From Spirosoma linguale DSM 74 (GTDB taxonomy: Bacteria > Bacteroidota > Bacteroidia > Cytophagales > Spirosomataceae): 64,000 nt of DNA. The notes beneath the pieces were generated by a model, which was not told the DNA's origin, did no database searches, and worked only from the letters and a program-made list of their open reading frames with translations. Location of the stretch: NCBI GenBank assembly GCA_000024525.1, contig CP001769.1:1660001-1724000 (forward strand), read 5' to 3'. Both the position numbers and the translations under genes were made by a program. This document shows, piece by piece, positions 1-9,542 of this stretch (its first letter is position 1; every line of letters starts with the position of its first letter).

Positions 1-905
1 CGTTCCGGCTCTTCGGTAAGCGAAACCCGAACGGTGTCACCAATACCATCTTCAAGCAGGGTACCAATGCCCAGTGCAGACTTGATGCGGCCATCTTCGG
101 CTTCACCGGCTTCTGTCACGCCGAGGTGTAGGGGATAGGGTTTCAGACCTTCCTCGTCCAGACGCTGAACCAGCAACCGATAGGCCTGTACCATCACCTG
201 CGGATTGCTCGACTTCATCGACAACGTAATGTTGTAATAGTTTTCGGCCTCGCAGATGCGTAAGAACTCCAGGGCCGATTCAACCATACCTACGGGTGTA
301 TCGCCGTAACGACTCAGAATACGATCGGATAAGGAGCCGTGATTGGTACCGATACGCATAGCCGTACCGTATTCTTTACAGATACGAACCAGCGGCAGAA
401 ATTTATCCCGAATACGTTCCAGTTCGGCTGCGTAGGCGGCATCTGTATAATCAATGAATTCGAAGCGCTTCCGGTCGGCGTAGTTGCCGGGATTGATACG
501 GACCTTCTCTACGATCCGGGCGGCCAATTCGGCGGCATTGGGTGTGAAATGGATATCGGCAACCAGGGGAGTGGTATAACCGCGTGCCCGGAGTTCTTTG
601 CGGATATTCTCCAAATTTTGTGCCTCTTTAACGCTGGGTGCTGTAATACGAACATACTCACACCCCGCTTCAATCATCCTGATGGTCTGCTCAACAGAGC
701 CTTTGGTATCCATTGTGTCGACCGTCGTCATCGACTGGACACGAATTGGATAATCGGAGCCCATAGGTACATCGCCGATGGTAACCGTACTGGTTTTCCG
801 GCGAACATACTGCGTGAGTGAAGGCGTATAAAGAACAGGTGAACCAGCCCCTTCCGGCGTACTACTTGCAGGGGTTGATGATGAAGAAAGCAGCGAATTT
901 AGCAT
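1..905 (-). CDS. ispG: 4-hydroxy-3-methylbut-2-enyl diphosphate synthase (IspG/GcpE), C-terminus outside window
   Basis: Iron-sulfur enzyme of the MEP isoprenoid pathway that converts the cyclic diphosphate MEcPP to HMBPP. The reverse strand reads in one open frame from the ATG at 903-905 to the window edge. It contains the family-typical segments [43 protein letters not shown] and [17 protein letters not shown]. About 301 residues are visible. The cysteines of the [4Fe-4S] site lie in the part that is cut off. The start is supported by a TACCTTTG promoter box about 30 bases upstream and by absence of a better in-frame start. Bacteroidota IspG is usually the long form with an insert, which cannot be checked here. 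Identification is from recognisable family motifs. Confidence 0.95.
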   Translation of the reverse strand, partial: MLNSLLSSSSTPASSTPEGAGSPVLYTPSLTQYVRRKTSTVTIGDVPMGSDYPIRVQSMTTVDTMDTKGSVEQTIRMIEAGCEYVRITAPSVKEAQNLENIRKELRARGYTTPLVADIHFTPNAAELAARIVEKVRINPGNYADRKRFEFIDYTDAAYAAELERIRDKFLPLVRICKEYGTAMRIGTNHGSLSDRILSRYGDTPVGMVESALEFLRICEAENYYNITLSMKSSNPQVMVQAYRLLVQRLDEEGLKPYPLHLGVTEAGEAEDGRIKSALGIGTLLEDGIGDTVRVSLTEEPE

Positions 906-934
906 ACAGGTTTCGGCAGGGCCGTTTGACCGGG

Positions 935-942
935 CAAAGGTA
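935..942 (-). promoter_or_regulatory. Bacteroidota-type -7 box upstream of ispG
   Basis: The reverse strand reads TACCTTTG, an exact match to the TAnnTTTG -7 consensus of Bacteroidota housekeeping promoters. It lies about 30 bases upstream of the ispG ATG, which would give a short leader. No clear -33 TTTG partner was seen at the usual spacing. Confidence 0.5.
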
Positions 943-1171
943 CGGAAAAAGCAATTTCCGTCACCTAGTCCATTTGCAAGGGAAACGTAAGGCTGAGCTT
1001 AAATGTTCGGCTACAAGTAGATGATATAAGTAGAGTTATGTTGCTGAAGATGAATAGGTTATATTTTAGGGAGAAAACAAAATACAGGCTGGTGGAGTTG
1101 ACACAATCTGGTAAAAGGGTCTTTTTCTCAAAGGAGTCTATAATACAACCTGTTGATTAAGTCTTACGGAT

Positions 1172-1543
1172 ATGAAAACGAAACTAGTAAATACGCTTGC
1201 GCTGACCTTATTGATTACCGTTGGCGCGTATGCTCAGGATACCACGGGTTTGAGCAAAAAAGAGATTCGGCAGCAGGAACGTGCTGAACGGAAAGCCCGC
1301 GTAAAAGGCGAATTGCAAAATGCTGGTCAAAGTGTTGGCGACGCGGCTAAGGAAGTGGGTCGCGGGGCAAAAGAAAAAGCAAAGGTTGCCGACGAAGCCG
1401 TCACAAAGGGAGCCCAAAAAGTAGGGACAACCGTGAATAAGGGTCTGGATAAGGCAGAAAATGCGATTGTAACCGAAGCCGACAGAATTAAAGCGAAACG
1501 TGATTCGGCACGTACCGAAAAAGCGCGTCGGGATACGCTATAA
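1172..1543 (+). CDS. small exported Lys/Ala-rich protein of unknown function
   Basis: A 123-residue protein with a clear N-terminal signal peptide (MKTKLVNTLALTLLITVGAYA, cleavage expected before QD). The remainder is highly charged, with many Lys, Arg, Glu and Ala residues and repeated AKE/KAK motifs (for example KEVGRGAKEKAKVADEAV). This suggests an extended amphipathic helix. The middle section resembles the repetitive helical segments of LEA or apolipoprotein-like stress proteins, but that is composition only and not a family assignment. It stands alone, with 266 bases free upstream and a convergent acyltransferase gene downstream. No function is proposed. Confidence 0.7.
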   Translation: MKTKLVNTLALTLLITVGAYAQDTTGLSKKEIRQQERAERKARVKGELQNAGQSVGDAAKEVGRGAKEKAKVADEAVTKGAQKVGTTVNKGLDKAENAIVTEADRIKAKRDSARTEKARRDTL

Positions 1544-1595
1544 AGCGAGTTTGAGCGCAATTGGCCAACCGAATACTCGATTGGCCATTTCTTTA

Positions 1596-2468
1596 TTATT
1601 CCAGCTTCGGACTAATGCTGGCGTATTTACCCCGCCAATGTTTCCACCGTTTATGTGACCACAACCAATCGGATGGATTGCGCCGGATAGACGCTTCAAG
1701 AACATCTCGGTACCCTTCCATAATGGCCCCAAGCGGTAAATTGTCGTAAGGAGGTTCGGCAATAAGTCGGAACGTAACCTCGTAATAGCTCCGGCGAACC
1801 CGGACGATATCGAAAAAATAGACGGCCATTTTGCGGCTGCGGGCCAGCCGTTCAGAACCGGGATAAAAAGGGGAGTCCTGGTGCAGGAAGTCGGTCCAGT
1901 AAGCTTGTTCGGGTACATCAGGAACCTGATCCGCTATTAGCCCGATGATACGTGGAATATGCTTCCGAAGGACCATTTGGCGTGGCAACGCGTTCATGGG
2001 CGTAGGAACGGGCCCCAAATGCGAACGAATATCAACCATCAACTGCTCGAAGAATGGGCTCGACAATGGTTTGTAAATACTGTCTACCGGCATTTTATTC
2101 AGTACCAGTGCTGCCGGAATCCATTCCCAGTTAGCCTGGTGAGAGCTCATACCGATGATGGTTTGCCCCGCCAGAATCTTCTCCTGAATCAATTCAATAT
2201 TCGGGAATTTGATGTGCTTAAGGAAAAAATCGGGTGGCAGTTTGGATTGTTTGATGGTTTCGACAATTAGATCGCCCAGGTTTTTGTAAAACCTCCGGGC
2301 AATCTGCTTGATTTCTGCCGGTGATTTTTCCGGGAAGGAGCGGGTCAGGTTGTCAAGGACTACGTTTCGGCGGTAACGAATAACGTGTAGCAACAGAAAA
2401 GACAAAACATCGGAAATGCCATATAACACAGGAAGTGGCAAACGCGATAGCAGTCGGAAAAATATCAT
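1596..2468 (-). CDS. LpxL/HtrB-type lysophospholipid or lipid A acyltransferase
   Basis: A 290-residue membrane-associated acyltransferase of the LpxL/HtrB/MsbB family. Members transfer an acyl chain from acyl-ACP to lipid A precursors or related lipids on the inner face of the inner membrane. The catalytic H-x4-D/E signature is visible as HQANWE near residue 110, followed by the substrate-pocket motif PFYPGSERLA near residue 207. The N-terminal stretch FFRLLSRLPLPVLYGISDVLSFLLLHV is the usual hydrophobic anchor. Length fits the family (about 290-310). It faces convergently toward the small exported protein gene and appears monocistronic. Substrate, whether lipid A or another lipid such as an ornithine or glycine lipid, cannot be told from sequence. 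Confidence 0.9.
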   Translation of the reverse strand: MIFFRLLSRLPLPVLYGISDVLSFLLLHVIRYRRNVVLDNLTRSFPEKSPAEIKQIARRFYKNLGDLIVETIKQSKLPPDFFLKHIKFPNIELIQEKILAGQTIIGMSSHQANWEWIPAALVLNKMPVDSIYKPLSSPFFEQLMVDIRSHLGPVPTPMNALPRQMVLRKHIPRIIGLIADQVPDVPEQAYWTDFLHQDSPFYPGSERLARSRKMAVYFFDIVRVRRSYYEVTFRLIAEPPYDNLPLGAIMEGYRDVLEASIRRNPSDWLWSHKRWKHWRGKYASISPKLE

Positions 2469-2590
2469 TTGATGAATGTAGGGTCGACGTTTGTGTAAAC
2501 CCTCGTCGGCCTGGAAATTAAAAAAATACTACTATCAGTTGTTAGTATCGCTTTTTTGCGTTACTTGTGAACGGATACAAAATAGATTAA

Positions 2591-3244
2591 TTGAAACGAA
2601 ATCAACCCGAGTCTCAGGAAAACGAACTGTTAATCGAACTACATTATTTGCCTTGTATCGATTACATATCCGGTTTAATGCAGTTTGAGAGCGTGCAACT
2701 TGAGGCCCAGGAACATTACCAGAAGCAAAGTTACAGAAATCGGTGCTACGTTCTGACGGCTAACAAAGTTGACGCCCTCACGGTACCGGTTTTGCAGGGA
2801 ACCCATCACCAGCCAGTTCGTGATTTACGGGTGGCCAATGACCAGCCCTGGCAACTGACCCACTGGCGATGCCTGCAGGCTGCTTATGGGAAAGCGCCAT
2901 TTTTTGAGTACTATGCCCCTTATTTCGAGCCCGTGTACCAAAAAAAATGGACTTTTTTATTCGATTTGAATTATGAACTGCTGACAATTTGTCTGAAATT
3001 GATTAGATTTAGACGATCTCTGAACCTGACAGAATGGTATGATAAGACGCCCTCGATCGGCCTATTTGACGGTCGGTCAAGCGTAAATCCACGAAATGGG
3101 CCAGAAACGTATGTATTCCATCAGCCAGTCGTTTACCAGCAGAATTTTGGCCAAGAATTTGTACCGAATCTTAGTATAATTGACTTGTTGTTTTGCCAGG
3201 GACCGGCCGCTCCGGATGTGTTACTGGCAGGGCTTCAGGAGTGA
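2591..3244 (+). CDS. WbqC-like family protein
   Basis: A 217-residue protein of the WbqC-like family (PF08889). It shows the typical N-terminal ELHYLPCIDY and the conserved HYQKQSYRNRCYVLTANK block. Members occur in polysaccharide biosynthesis loci and in Bacteroidota core regions; their chemistry is not settled. The likely start is the TTG at 2591: an in-frame stop lies just upstream, the first ATG (residue 30) would remove conserved sequence, and no ATG or GTG is available earlier. The gene ends 62 bases before clpC. Function is unknown beyond family membership. Confidence 0.85.
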   Translation: MKRNQPESQENELLIELHYLPCIDYISGLMQFESVQLEAQEHYQKQSYRNRCYVLTANKVDALTVPVLQGTHHQPVRDLRVANDQPWQLTHWRCLQAAYGKAPFFEYYAPYFEPVYQKKWTFLFDLNYELLTICLKLIRFRRSLNLTEWYDKTPSIGLFDGRSSVNPRNGPETYVFHQPVVYQQNFGQEFVPNLSIIDLLFCQGPAAPDVLLAGLQE

Positions 3245-3306
3245 ACAAATCCTTAAAACTCTTCGTTAGGCCTATAGTACGGTTACCTAAGGAGACCCTA
3301 AAACGA

Positions 3307-5838
3307 ATGGAAGCAAAATTCTCAAACCGCGTCAAGGAAGTTATCACGCTGAGTCGGGAAGAAGCCTTGCGCTTAGGCCACGATTACATCGGCACAGAGC
3401 ATCTGTTGCTGGGTATGATTCGTGAGGGTGAGGGTGTAGCGGTCGGGTTGCTGAAAAAGCTTGGCATCTCGCTCGACGAACTCCGGGTTACTATCGAACA
3501 GGCTACGAAAGGAACAGCCACCAACAACGTGAAAAACTTAGCGAACATTCCGCTGACCCGTCAGTCGGAAAAGACGCTCAAGATTACGTATCTGGAAGCT
3601 AAGATTTTCAAAAGCCCACTTATCGGTACGGAGCACCTTTTACTGTCGATTCTGCGCGATGAAGACAATGTCGCCACGCAGATTCTCAACAAGTTTAATG
3701 TTAACTACGAAGTCATTAAAGAGATGCTGGAATATCAATCAACCGGAAGCCGGCCCACCATGGCAAGCGATACCGATGATGATGATAATGACCGGGGGAT
3801 GTTTGGTGGCAGCAGCAGTTCCAGTTCAGGAAAAGATCCAAAAGGCTCCGAGAAATCGCGCACACCCGTGCTCGACAATTTTGGCCGCGATCTGACCAAA
3901 CTTGCTGAAGTTGGCAAACTCGATCCGATTGTTGGTCGTGAAAAAGAAATTGAGCGCGTTGCTCAGATTCTGAGCCGCCGGAAGAAAAACAACCCAATCC
4001 TGATCGGTGAGCCTGGCGTTGGTAAAACCGCCATTGCCGAAGGTCTGGCATTGCGTATTGTACAGAAAAAAGTATCGCGGGTGTTGTTCGGTAAGCGGGT
4101 TGTTACCCTCGATCTGGCATCGCTTGTAGCCGGTACCAAATATCGGGGTCAATTCGAAGAGCGAATGAAGGCCGTGATGAACGAGCTGGAAAAATCGCCG
4201 GAGGTTATTCTCTTTATTGACGAATTGCATACAATCGTTGGTGCAGGTGGTGCTTCGGGTTCGCTCGATGCTTCCAACATGTTCAAGCCAGCGTTAGCTC
4301 GTGGTGATATTCAATGCATTGGCGCCACAACGCTTGACGAATACCGTCAGTATATCGAGAAAGATGGTGCGCTAGCCCGTCGTTTCCAGATGGTTATGGT
4401 CGATGCCACATCCATCGATGAGACGATCGAGATCCTGAACAACATCAAGGATAAATACGAAGATCACCACCACGTAAATTACACCAAAGAAGCCATCGAG
4501 GCTGCGGTGAAATTATCGGAGCGGTATATCTCAGATCGTTTCCTCCCTGACAAAGCCATCGACGTAATGGACGAAGTGGGCGCACGTGTTCACATCTCAA
4601 ACATTACGGTTCCTGAAGATATTCTGAAGCTTGAAGAGCAGATTGAAAATATCAAGAAGGAAAAGAATCAGGTTGTCAAAAGCCAGAAGTACGAAGAAGC
4701 CGCTCAGCTTCGCGACAAGGAGAAACGCCTGATCGACCAACTCGACCGTGCGAAACAGTTGTGGGAAGAAGATACTAAAAAGCGTCGTTATACGGTCAAC
4801 GAAGAAAACGTTGCCGAAGTCGTAGCGATGATGACGGGTATCCCGGTCACGAGCGTATCGAACGATGAAGGCAAGAAACTAGTGAACATGGGCGAAGAAC
4901 TGAAAGGCCGGGTTATCGGTCAGCAGTCGGCCATCGACAAACTGGTTAAAGCTATTCAGCGGACACGGGTGGGTCTGAAAGATCCCAAAAAGCCGATTGG
5001 TTCGTTTATCTTCCTCGGTCCAACGGGTGTGGGTAAAACAGAATTAGCCAAAGTACTGGCTACCTATCTCTTCGATAAAGACGATGCACTGGTTCGTATC
5101 GACATGTCGGAATACATGGAGAAATTCAGTGTAAGCCGGTTAGTTGGTGCACCTCCGGGCTACGTTGGTTATGAAGAAGGTGGTCAGTTAACCGAAAAAA
5201 TCCGCCGGAAGCCTTACAGCGTTGTCTTGCTGGACGAAATTGAGAAAGCGCACCCGGATGTATTCAACATCCTGTTGCAAGTGCTTGACGATGGTATTCT
5301 GACAGATGGCCTGGGTCGTCGGGTCGACTTCCGAAACACGATCATCATCATGACCTCCAACATCGGGGTGCGTGACCTGAAAGATTTCGGTGCCGGTATT
5401 GGTTTTGCGACCAAGAAATCTGCCGAAACGCAGGATGACTTAATGAAGAGTACGATTCAAAGCGCTCTTCGGAAAGCGTTCTCGCCTGAGTTCCTGAACC
5501 GCCTTGACGATGTGATTGTGTTCAACTCGCTGCTACGCGAAGATATCCACAAAATCATTGACCTGATGTTGGGTAAACTCCTGGGCCGCGTTACCAACCT
5601 GGGTTATACTGTCGAACTGACTGAGAAAGCGAAAGACTTCCTGGCCGAAAAAGGGTATGACCCACAATATGGTGCTCGTCCGTTGAGCCGTGCCATCCAG
5701 CGTTATCTGGAAGATCCCGTTGCAGAAGAGATTCTGAAAGGTGAACTGAAAGAAGGCGATGTGATCATGGCCGACTACAGTGGCGAAGGTGAAGCCTTAA
5801 CCATTACGGTAAAGAAACCGGAAGTAGCAGTTGAGTAA
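3307..5838 (+). CDS. clpC: ATP-dependent Clp protease ATPase subunit ClpC
   Basis: Hsp100-class AAA+ unfoldase of 843 residues that feeds proteins to ClpP in the cytoplasm. Order of domains: two Clp N repeats (about 1-145), a Ser/Gly/Asp-rich linker (about 155-185, SSSSSSGK), first AAA+ module with Walker A GEPGVGKT at 234-241, a UVR-like coiled coil ([15 protein letters not shown]), second AAA+ module with Walker A GPTGVGKT at 571-578 and Walker [14 protein letters not shown], and a ClpB D2-small domain. The ATG at 3307 is chosen over an in-frame ATG at 3193 because [13 protein letters not shown] is the conserved N-terminus and 3193 lies inside the preceding gene. An AAGGAG sequence precedes it, unusual in this phylum where Shine-Dalgarno sites are mostly absent. 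Confidence 0.97.
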   Translation: MEAKFSNRVKEVITLSREEALRLGHDYIGTEHLLLGMIREGEGVAVGLLKKLGISLDELRVTIEQATKGTATNNVKNLANIPLTRQSEKTLKITYLEAKIFKSPLIGTEHLLLSILRDEDNVATQILNKFNVNYEVIKEMLEYQSTGSRPTMASDTDDDDNDRGMFGGSSSSSSGKDPKGSEKSRTPVLDNFGRDLTKLAEVGKLDPIVGREKEIERVAQILSRRKKNNPILIGEPGVGKTAIAEGLALRIVQKKVSRVLFGKRVVTLDLASLVAGTKYRGQFEERMKAVMNELEKSPEVILFIDELHTIVGAGGASGSLDASNMFKPALARGDIQCIGATTLDEYRQYIEKDGALARRFQMVMVDATSIDETIEILNNIKDKYEDHHHVNYTKEAIEAAVKLSERYISDRFLPDKAIDVMDEVGARVHISNITVPEDILKLEEQIENIKKEKNQVVKSQKYEEAAQLRDKEKRLIDQLDRAKQLWEEDTKKRRYTVNEENVAEVVAMMTGIPVTSVSNDEGKKLVNMGEELKGRVIGQQSAIDKLVKAIQRTRVGLKDPKKPIGSFIFLGPTGVGKTELAKVLATYLFDKDDALVRIDMSEYMEKFSVSRLVGAPPGYVGYEEGGQLTEKIRRKPYSVVLLDEIEKAHPDVFNILLQVLDDGILTDGLGRRVDFRNTIIIMTSNIGVRDLKDFGAGIGFATKKSAETQDDLMKSTIQSALRKAFSPEFLNRLDDVIVFNSLLREDIHKIIDLMLGKLLGRVTNLGYTVELTEKAKDFLAEKGYDPQYGARPLSRAIQRYLEDPVAEEILKGELKEGDVIMADYSGEGEALTITVKKPEVAVE

Positions 5839-5856
5839 TCATAAGCTATAGATTAT

Positions 5857-5897
5857 AAACAAAGCGGCCTGACTCCAAGAGTCAGGCCGCTTTGTTT
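5857..5897. terminator. bidirectional terminator between clpC and the convergent GMC gene
   Basis: Perfect 19-bp inverted repeat (arms 5857-5875 and 5879-5897) with a 3-base CAA loop. The stem starts AAACAAAGCGG, so each strand ends in a T-rich arm. It sits between two convergent genes and should stop transcription from both. Confidence 0.9.
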
Positions 5898-5930
5898 ATG
5901 TAATAACGCTGCTTTTCGGCCACGCTTTTC

Positions 5931-7685
5931 TTAAATGCTTTTCGCCTTCACCATGTCAATATAATACTGGGAAGTACGCATTGCACTGGCCAGAATAGTC
6001 CAGGTAACGTTTTTGTCACCCTGCGATACGAACGGTGCTGCATCGACAACAAATAGGTTCTTCACATCGTGTGCCTGCTGGTATTTGTTCAGCGCTGATT
6101 TTTGCGGGTCATTTCCCATACGAACGGTACCCACTTCGTGAATAATACGACCAGGCGCGGCAAGACCATAGCCATGCGCTGTATTAGGACCGGGTTTAGG
6201 ACCCAGCGCAATACCGCCCATCGCATGAATGATTTCCTCGAAGGTGTCCTGCATGTGTTTAGCCTGCTTCACTTCGTAATCCGACCATTTGTAATGGAAG
6301 CGTAGTGTAGGAATCCCGTATTTATCGACAGAATTCGGGTCAATTTCGCAGTAGTTGCTTTCGAGAGGGACAGGCTCGCCCCGACCCGACATGCCAATAT
6401 ACGCTCCGTAAAATCGTCGGTAATCATCCTTCAGGCTAGCTCCGTATCCACCTGCCGTTTTTGTTTTACCATCACGACCTGGAATCATGCCGTTAAGCGA
6501 TTCTATGCCACTGCCAAAGCCATAGCCGGGCATACCCATGCCGCCACCGTACTCGATGTGATAGCCTCTGGGGAAATCAAGCTTCTTATTATCGAGCCAC
6601 CAGGGCGTAAACACGTGCATACCGCCTACGCCATCTTCGTTGTAGCGTTTGCGGTCCATAAGCGCCGGGATGAATGCCGAACGGCTGGCACCCGTTGAGT
6701 CGTTGAGGTATTTTCCGACCACACCGCTGCTGTTGGCCAGTCCGTTCGGAAAACGTGAGGATTTTGAATTCAGGAGAATCCGTGCCGATTCGCAGGTACT
6801 TGCGCCCAGCATAACAGCTTTTGCCCGAACCGTTATTTCCTCCAAAGTATGTTTATTCACGTAGCTGATTCCTGTTGCCAGACCCGTCTGCGGATCGGTG
6901 AGTACTTCGCGTACCATGGCTCCATTGATGAGCGTTACATTGCCCGTTTTAACCGCCGGAATACACAGGACCGACGATGCCGAGAAGTCGGCATAAGCCT
7001 GACAACCCCGGTTGCACTGGTGGCAGTAGAAGCAGGAGCCCCGGTCTTTATTAATGGGCTTGGTCAGAATACTTAAGCGGGATGGAATAACGGGAATGCC
7101 AATGCTCCGTGCGCCCTTTCGAATCATTAACTCGTGCAGGCGTGGCTTGGGAGGGGGGAGGAAAATGCCATCGGGTTCATTCGGAAAGTTTTCAACCGAG
7201 CCAAAGACGCCAATGAGCCGGTCTACTTTATCGTAATAGGGCTTGAGGTCGTCGTAGGTGATTGGCCAGTCGTCGCCCACACCCGACAGCGACCGACGCC
7301 GAAAATCGTCGGGGCCAAAGCGCATGGAGATACGGCCCCAGTGGTTGGTACGTCCGCCGAGCATTCTCGACCGGAACCAGCCGAATTCTGTACCTGACTT
7401 TGCCGAATAAGGCTCGCCGTCTATTTCCCAGCCGCCCCAGGCTGCATCGAAATCACCGCCGGAGCGAGCTTCGGTACTGGCACCACGCCGGGGTGATTCC
7501 CAGGGCCATTTCAGTTGTGTGATGTACTTAGGATCGGCCGGGTCATAGTAACCACCTGCTTCGAGCAGAACAACTTTTGCGCCTGCTTTGGCGAGCATGT
7601 AGGCAGCCATGCCGCCCCCTGCACCTGAGCCGACTATAGCTACGTCGTAGACAAGGGGGGCTTTTTTGAGTTGAGGAATATCCAT
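5931..7685 (-). CDS. GMC-family FAD-dependent oxidoreductase
   Basis: A 584-residue glucose-methanol-choline oxidoreductase. The dinucleotide-binding motif is VGSGAGGGMAAYMLAKAGA near residue 17, ending in LLEAG. A cysteine-rich insert, CFYCHQCNRGC near residue 221, is typical of the gluconate/fructose/sorbitol dehydrogenase branch. The C-terminal GMC block VGTVRMGND followed by QGDKNVTW carries the catalytic region. No Tat or Sec signal is seen, and no small gluconate-2-dehydrogenase subunit is adjacent, although this branch often has one. Sugar or polyol substrate is not predictable. The gene is convergent with clpC and lies downstream of the phosphodiesterase-like gene in the same direction. 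Confidence 0.9.
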   Translation of the reverse strand: MDIPQLKKAPLVYDVAIVGSGAGGGMAAYMLAKAGAKVVLLEAGGYYDPADPKYITQLKWPWESPRRGASTEARSGGDFDAAWGGWEIDGEPYSAKSGTEFGWFRSRMLGGRTNHWGRISMRFGPDDFRRRSLSGVGDDWPITYDDLKPYYDKVDRLIGVFGSVENFPNEPDGIFLPPPKPRLHELMIRKGARSIGIPVIPSRLSILTKPINKDRGSCFYCHQCNRGCQAYADFSASSVLCIPAVKTGNVTLINGAMVREVLTDPQTGLATGISYVNKHTLEEITVRAKAVMLGASTCESARILLNSKSSRFPNGLANSSGVVGKYLNDSTGASRSAFIPALMDRKRYNEDGVGGMHVFTPWWLDNKKLDFPRGYHIEYGGGMGMPGYGFGSGIESLNGMIPGRDGKTKTAGGYGASLKDDYRRFYGAYIGMSGRGEPVPLESNYCEIDPNSVDKYGIPTLRFHYKWSDYEVKQAKHMQDTFEEIIHAMGGIALGPKPGPNTAHGYGLAAPGRIIHEVGTVRMGNDPQKSALNKYQQAHDVKNLFVVDAAPFVSQGDKNVTWTILASAMRTSQYYIDMVKAKSI

Positions 7686-7774
7686 CCGGTAGCGTTGCGA
7701 TAGGGTAAATGAGTGATATCTCGATTTCCCTAATAAGCCGAATTGGTTTCGAGTTTACTCTAAAACCCCTCAAC

Positions 7775-8533
7775 TCACCGCCTTGCCTTTACGGCCTCTG
7801 CAACGTTGTCTGTATTGATAATATCGACACCCAGTTTTTTTAACTGCTTCCAGCCGTTTGGCGTATCGGGAATGGCCCAGAAACGAAAAGGTTTGTTATC
7901 ACTATGGGCTCGTTTTATGACCCGCTTGAGCTTGTCTCGGTCTGTATCGGTAATGTCGCCAACACCATTCCAGCGGGAGTACGACTGAAAACTATCGCTT
8001 ATCATCGCTACCCGCTGTAGCGTTTCCTGATCATATACTTCGCTCGGCCGACCATCGAACTGGATCAGGGGATAGTCCAGGTAAGTATCTATTTTAGGGC
8101 GTTCACCACTGATGATGACTTGGATCGCTTTGGCATTGGCCGACCGGTTAAAGCAAACCAGGTTTTGCTGTAATTTTTCCATGAGCTTTGGCAATACCCC
8201 CGCCGGATTTTCCTTGATGTCGATCACCAGCGAAAAGGTATAATCCCGGTCGGAGCTGGGTTTGTCTTTATACTGCTGAAATAATTGGGCAATAGGGCGT
8301 AAGTACAAAGAATCCAGCGTTGGTGGTTTCTGAGAACTCTCTTCAGGCTTTTCATGAGAAACAACCAAATCCCCGTTCCGCAACCAGACATCGGCTTCGA
8401 TAAAGTCGGCCCGTTGCTCATAAGCCTCCACAAATGGACGAGCTTTGGCATAATCGTTGTGAGAATGAATTTTCTGAGCCAGTGTGGTCGACACCGGTAC
8501 TAACAGGAGGGCTAGGACAAGACGATAGTTCAT
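7775..8533 (-). CDS. exported glycerophosphodiester phosphodiesterase-like protein
   Basis: A 252-residue protein with a signal peptide (MNYRLVLALLLVPVSTTLA) and a PI-PLC/GDPD TIM-barrel pattern. HSHNDYAKARPF holds the first catalytic His and an Asn, FIEADVWLRNGDLVVSHE holds the metal-binding Glu/Asp and second His, and DIINTDN lies near the end where the barrel closes. It would hydrolyse phosphodiesters of lipid head groups in the periplasm, which fits the phospholipase C and ethanolamine genes 7 kb away, though that link is inference. It precedes the GMC gene by 89 bases on the same strand, and the two may be co-transcribed. Confidence 0.8.
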   Translation of the reverse strand: MNYRLVLALLLVPVSTTLAQKIHSHNDYAKARPFVEAYEQRADFIEADVWLRNGDLVVSHEKPEESSQKPPTLDSLYLRPIAQLFQQYKDKPSSDRDYTFSLVIDIKENPAGVLPKLMEKLQQNLVCFNRSANAKAIQVIISGERPKIDTYLDYPLIQFDGRPSEVYDQETLQRVAMISDSFQSYSRWNGVGDITDTDRDKLKRVIKRAHSDNKPFRFWAIPDTPNGWKQLKKLGVDIINTDNVAEAVKARR

Positions 8534-8731
8534 AGTGGATTATCTGTAGTTTCGACAAAGTAACGCAGCTTATCGGCGAAACCAAAACCAATGCGTACCT
8601 TGTCGTTTTAGACCAAACTACTATTTTTGACTAAATTTAGTAAGCGTCAGCACTTATTAAATTCAAGAGAATGTTCTCTACTTCACATAGAGTCTGCATT
8701 CGTCATCGTCTATTTATTATTACCCCGTAAA

Positions 8732-9478
8732 ATGGATTTACTGAAAGGAAAAGTTGCGTTGATTACTGGTGCGTCGCGCGGAATTGGCCGGGCTATGGCC
8801 GAGAAATTTGCAAAAGAAGGTGCCGATGTTGCCTTTACCTACCTGTCGAGTGTAGAAAAAGGGCAAGCGCTGGAAGAAGAACTCAACGCGTTTGGCGGAC
8901 GGGTAAAAGGGTACCGTTCGGATGCATCAGACTATAAAGCTGCCGAAGAACTCATTGCTCAGGTACTTGCCGATTTTGGCAAGCTCGATGTGCTCGTTAA
9001 CAATGCCGGTATCACCAAAGATGGCCTGTTAATGCGCATGACCGAAGAACAATGGGATACCGTAATTAACGTTAATCTAAAGTCGGTCTTTAACCTGACC
9101 AAAGCCGCCATCAAATCCATGATGAAAGCGAAGTCCGGTTCTATTATTAACCTGACGTCTGTGGTTGGTATCCGGGGTAACGCGGGGCAGGCCAATTATG
9201 CCGCGTCGAAAGCCGGTATCATTGGTTTTACTAAATCTGTTGCGCTTGAATTGGGCTCCCGGAACATCCGATCCAATGCCATTGCACCGGGTTTTATCGA
9301 GACCGAAATGACGGGCGAAATCAATGAAAAAGCACTGGAAGAATGGAAACAGCAGATTCCAATGAAACGGGGTGGCCAACCTGAGGAAATAGCTGATTGC
9401 GCCGTTTTCCTGGCCTCTGACCTCTCCCGCTACATCACCGGTCAGGTGCTGCAGGTGGACGGAGGAATGCTTACTTAG
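8732..9478 (+). CDS. fabG: 3-oxoacyl-[acyl-carrier-protein] reductase
   Basis: NADPH-dependent ketoacyl-ACP reductase of type II fatty acid synthesis, 248 residues, cytoplasmic. Classical SDR features are present: TGASRGIG cofactor motif near residue 12, NNAG near 90, catalytic Ser in INLTSVVG, the YAASKAG Tyr-Lys pair, and the FabG C-terminus ITGQVLQVDGGMLT. The ATG at 8732 (MDLLKGKVALITG) is preferred over an in-frame start at 8627 because the extra 35 residues have no counterpart in the family. It is followed by a palindromic intergenic repeat, then the VWA gene on the same strand. Confidence 0.93.
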   Translation: MDLLKGKVALITGASRGIGRAMAEKFAKEGADVAFTYLSSVEKGQALEEELNAFGGRVKGYRSDASDYKAAEELIAQVLADFGKLDVLVNNAGITKDGLLMRMTEEQWDTVINVNLKSVFNLTKAAIKSMMKAKSGSIINLTSVVGIRGNAGQANYAASKAGIIGFTKSVALELGSRNIRSNAIAPGFIETEMTGEINEKALEEWKQQIPMKRGGQPEEIADCAVFLASDLSRYITGQVLQVDGGMLT

Positions 9479-9481
9479 TAG

Positions 9482-9522
9482 TAGGAGCGAGGGGTTAGTC
9501 GTCTCCTAATTCCTCGCTCCTA
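9482..9522. repeat. GGAG-rich intergenic hairpin after fabG
   Basis: Arms TAGGAGCGAGG (9482-9492) and CCTCGCTCCTA (9512-9522) pair perfectly. The next bases, TAACTCCTCACTCC, resemble the right arm of the 44-bp inverted repeat at 29421-29521. It may act as a terminator or attenuator between fabG and the VWA gene, but it lacks a T-run. Confidence 0.6.
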
Positions 9523-9542
9523 ACTCCTCACTCCTTATAAGA

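Noticed and set aside
339..821. 160-codon plus-strand frame at the window start
   Set aside because: Antisense to ispG, whose motifs are unambiguous on the reverse strand.
3193..3306. Longer start for ClpC at 3193
   Set aside because: The extra 38 residues overlap the WbqC-like gene and are not ClpC-like; [13 protein letters not shown] at 3307 is the conserved start.
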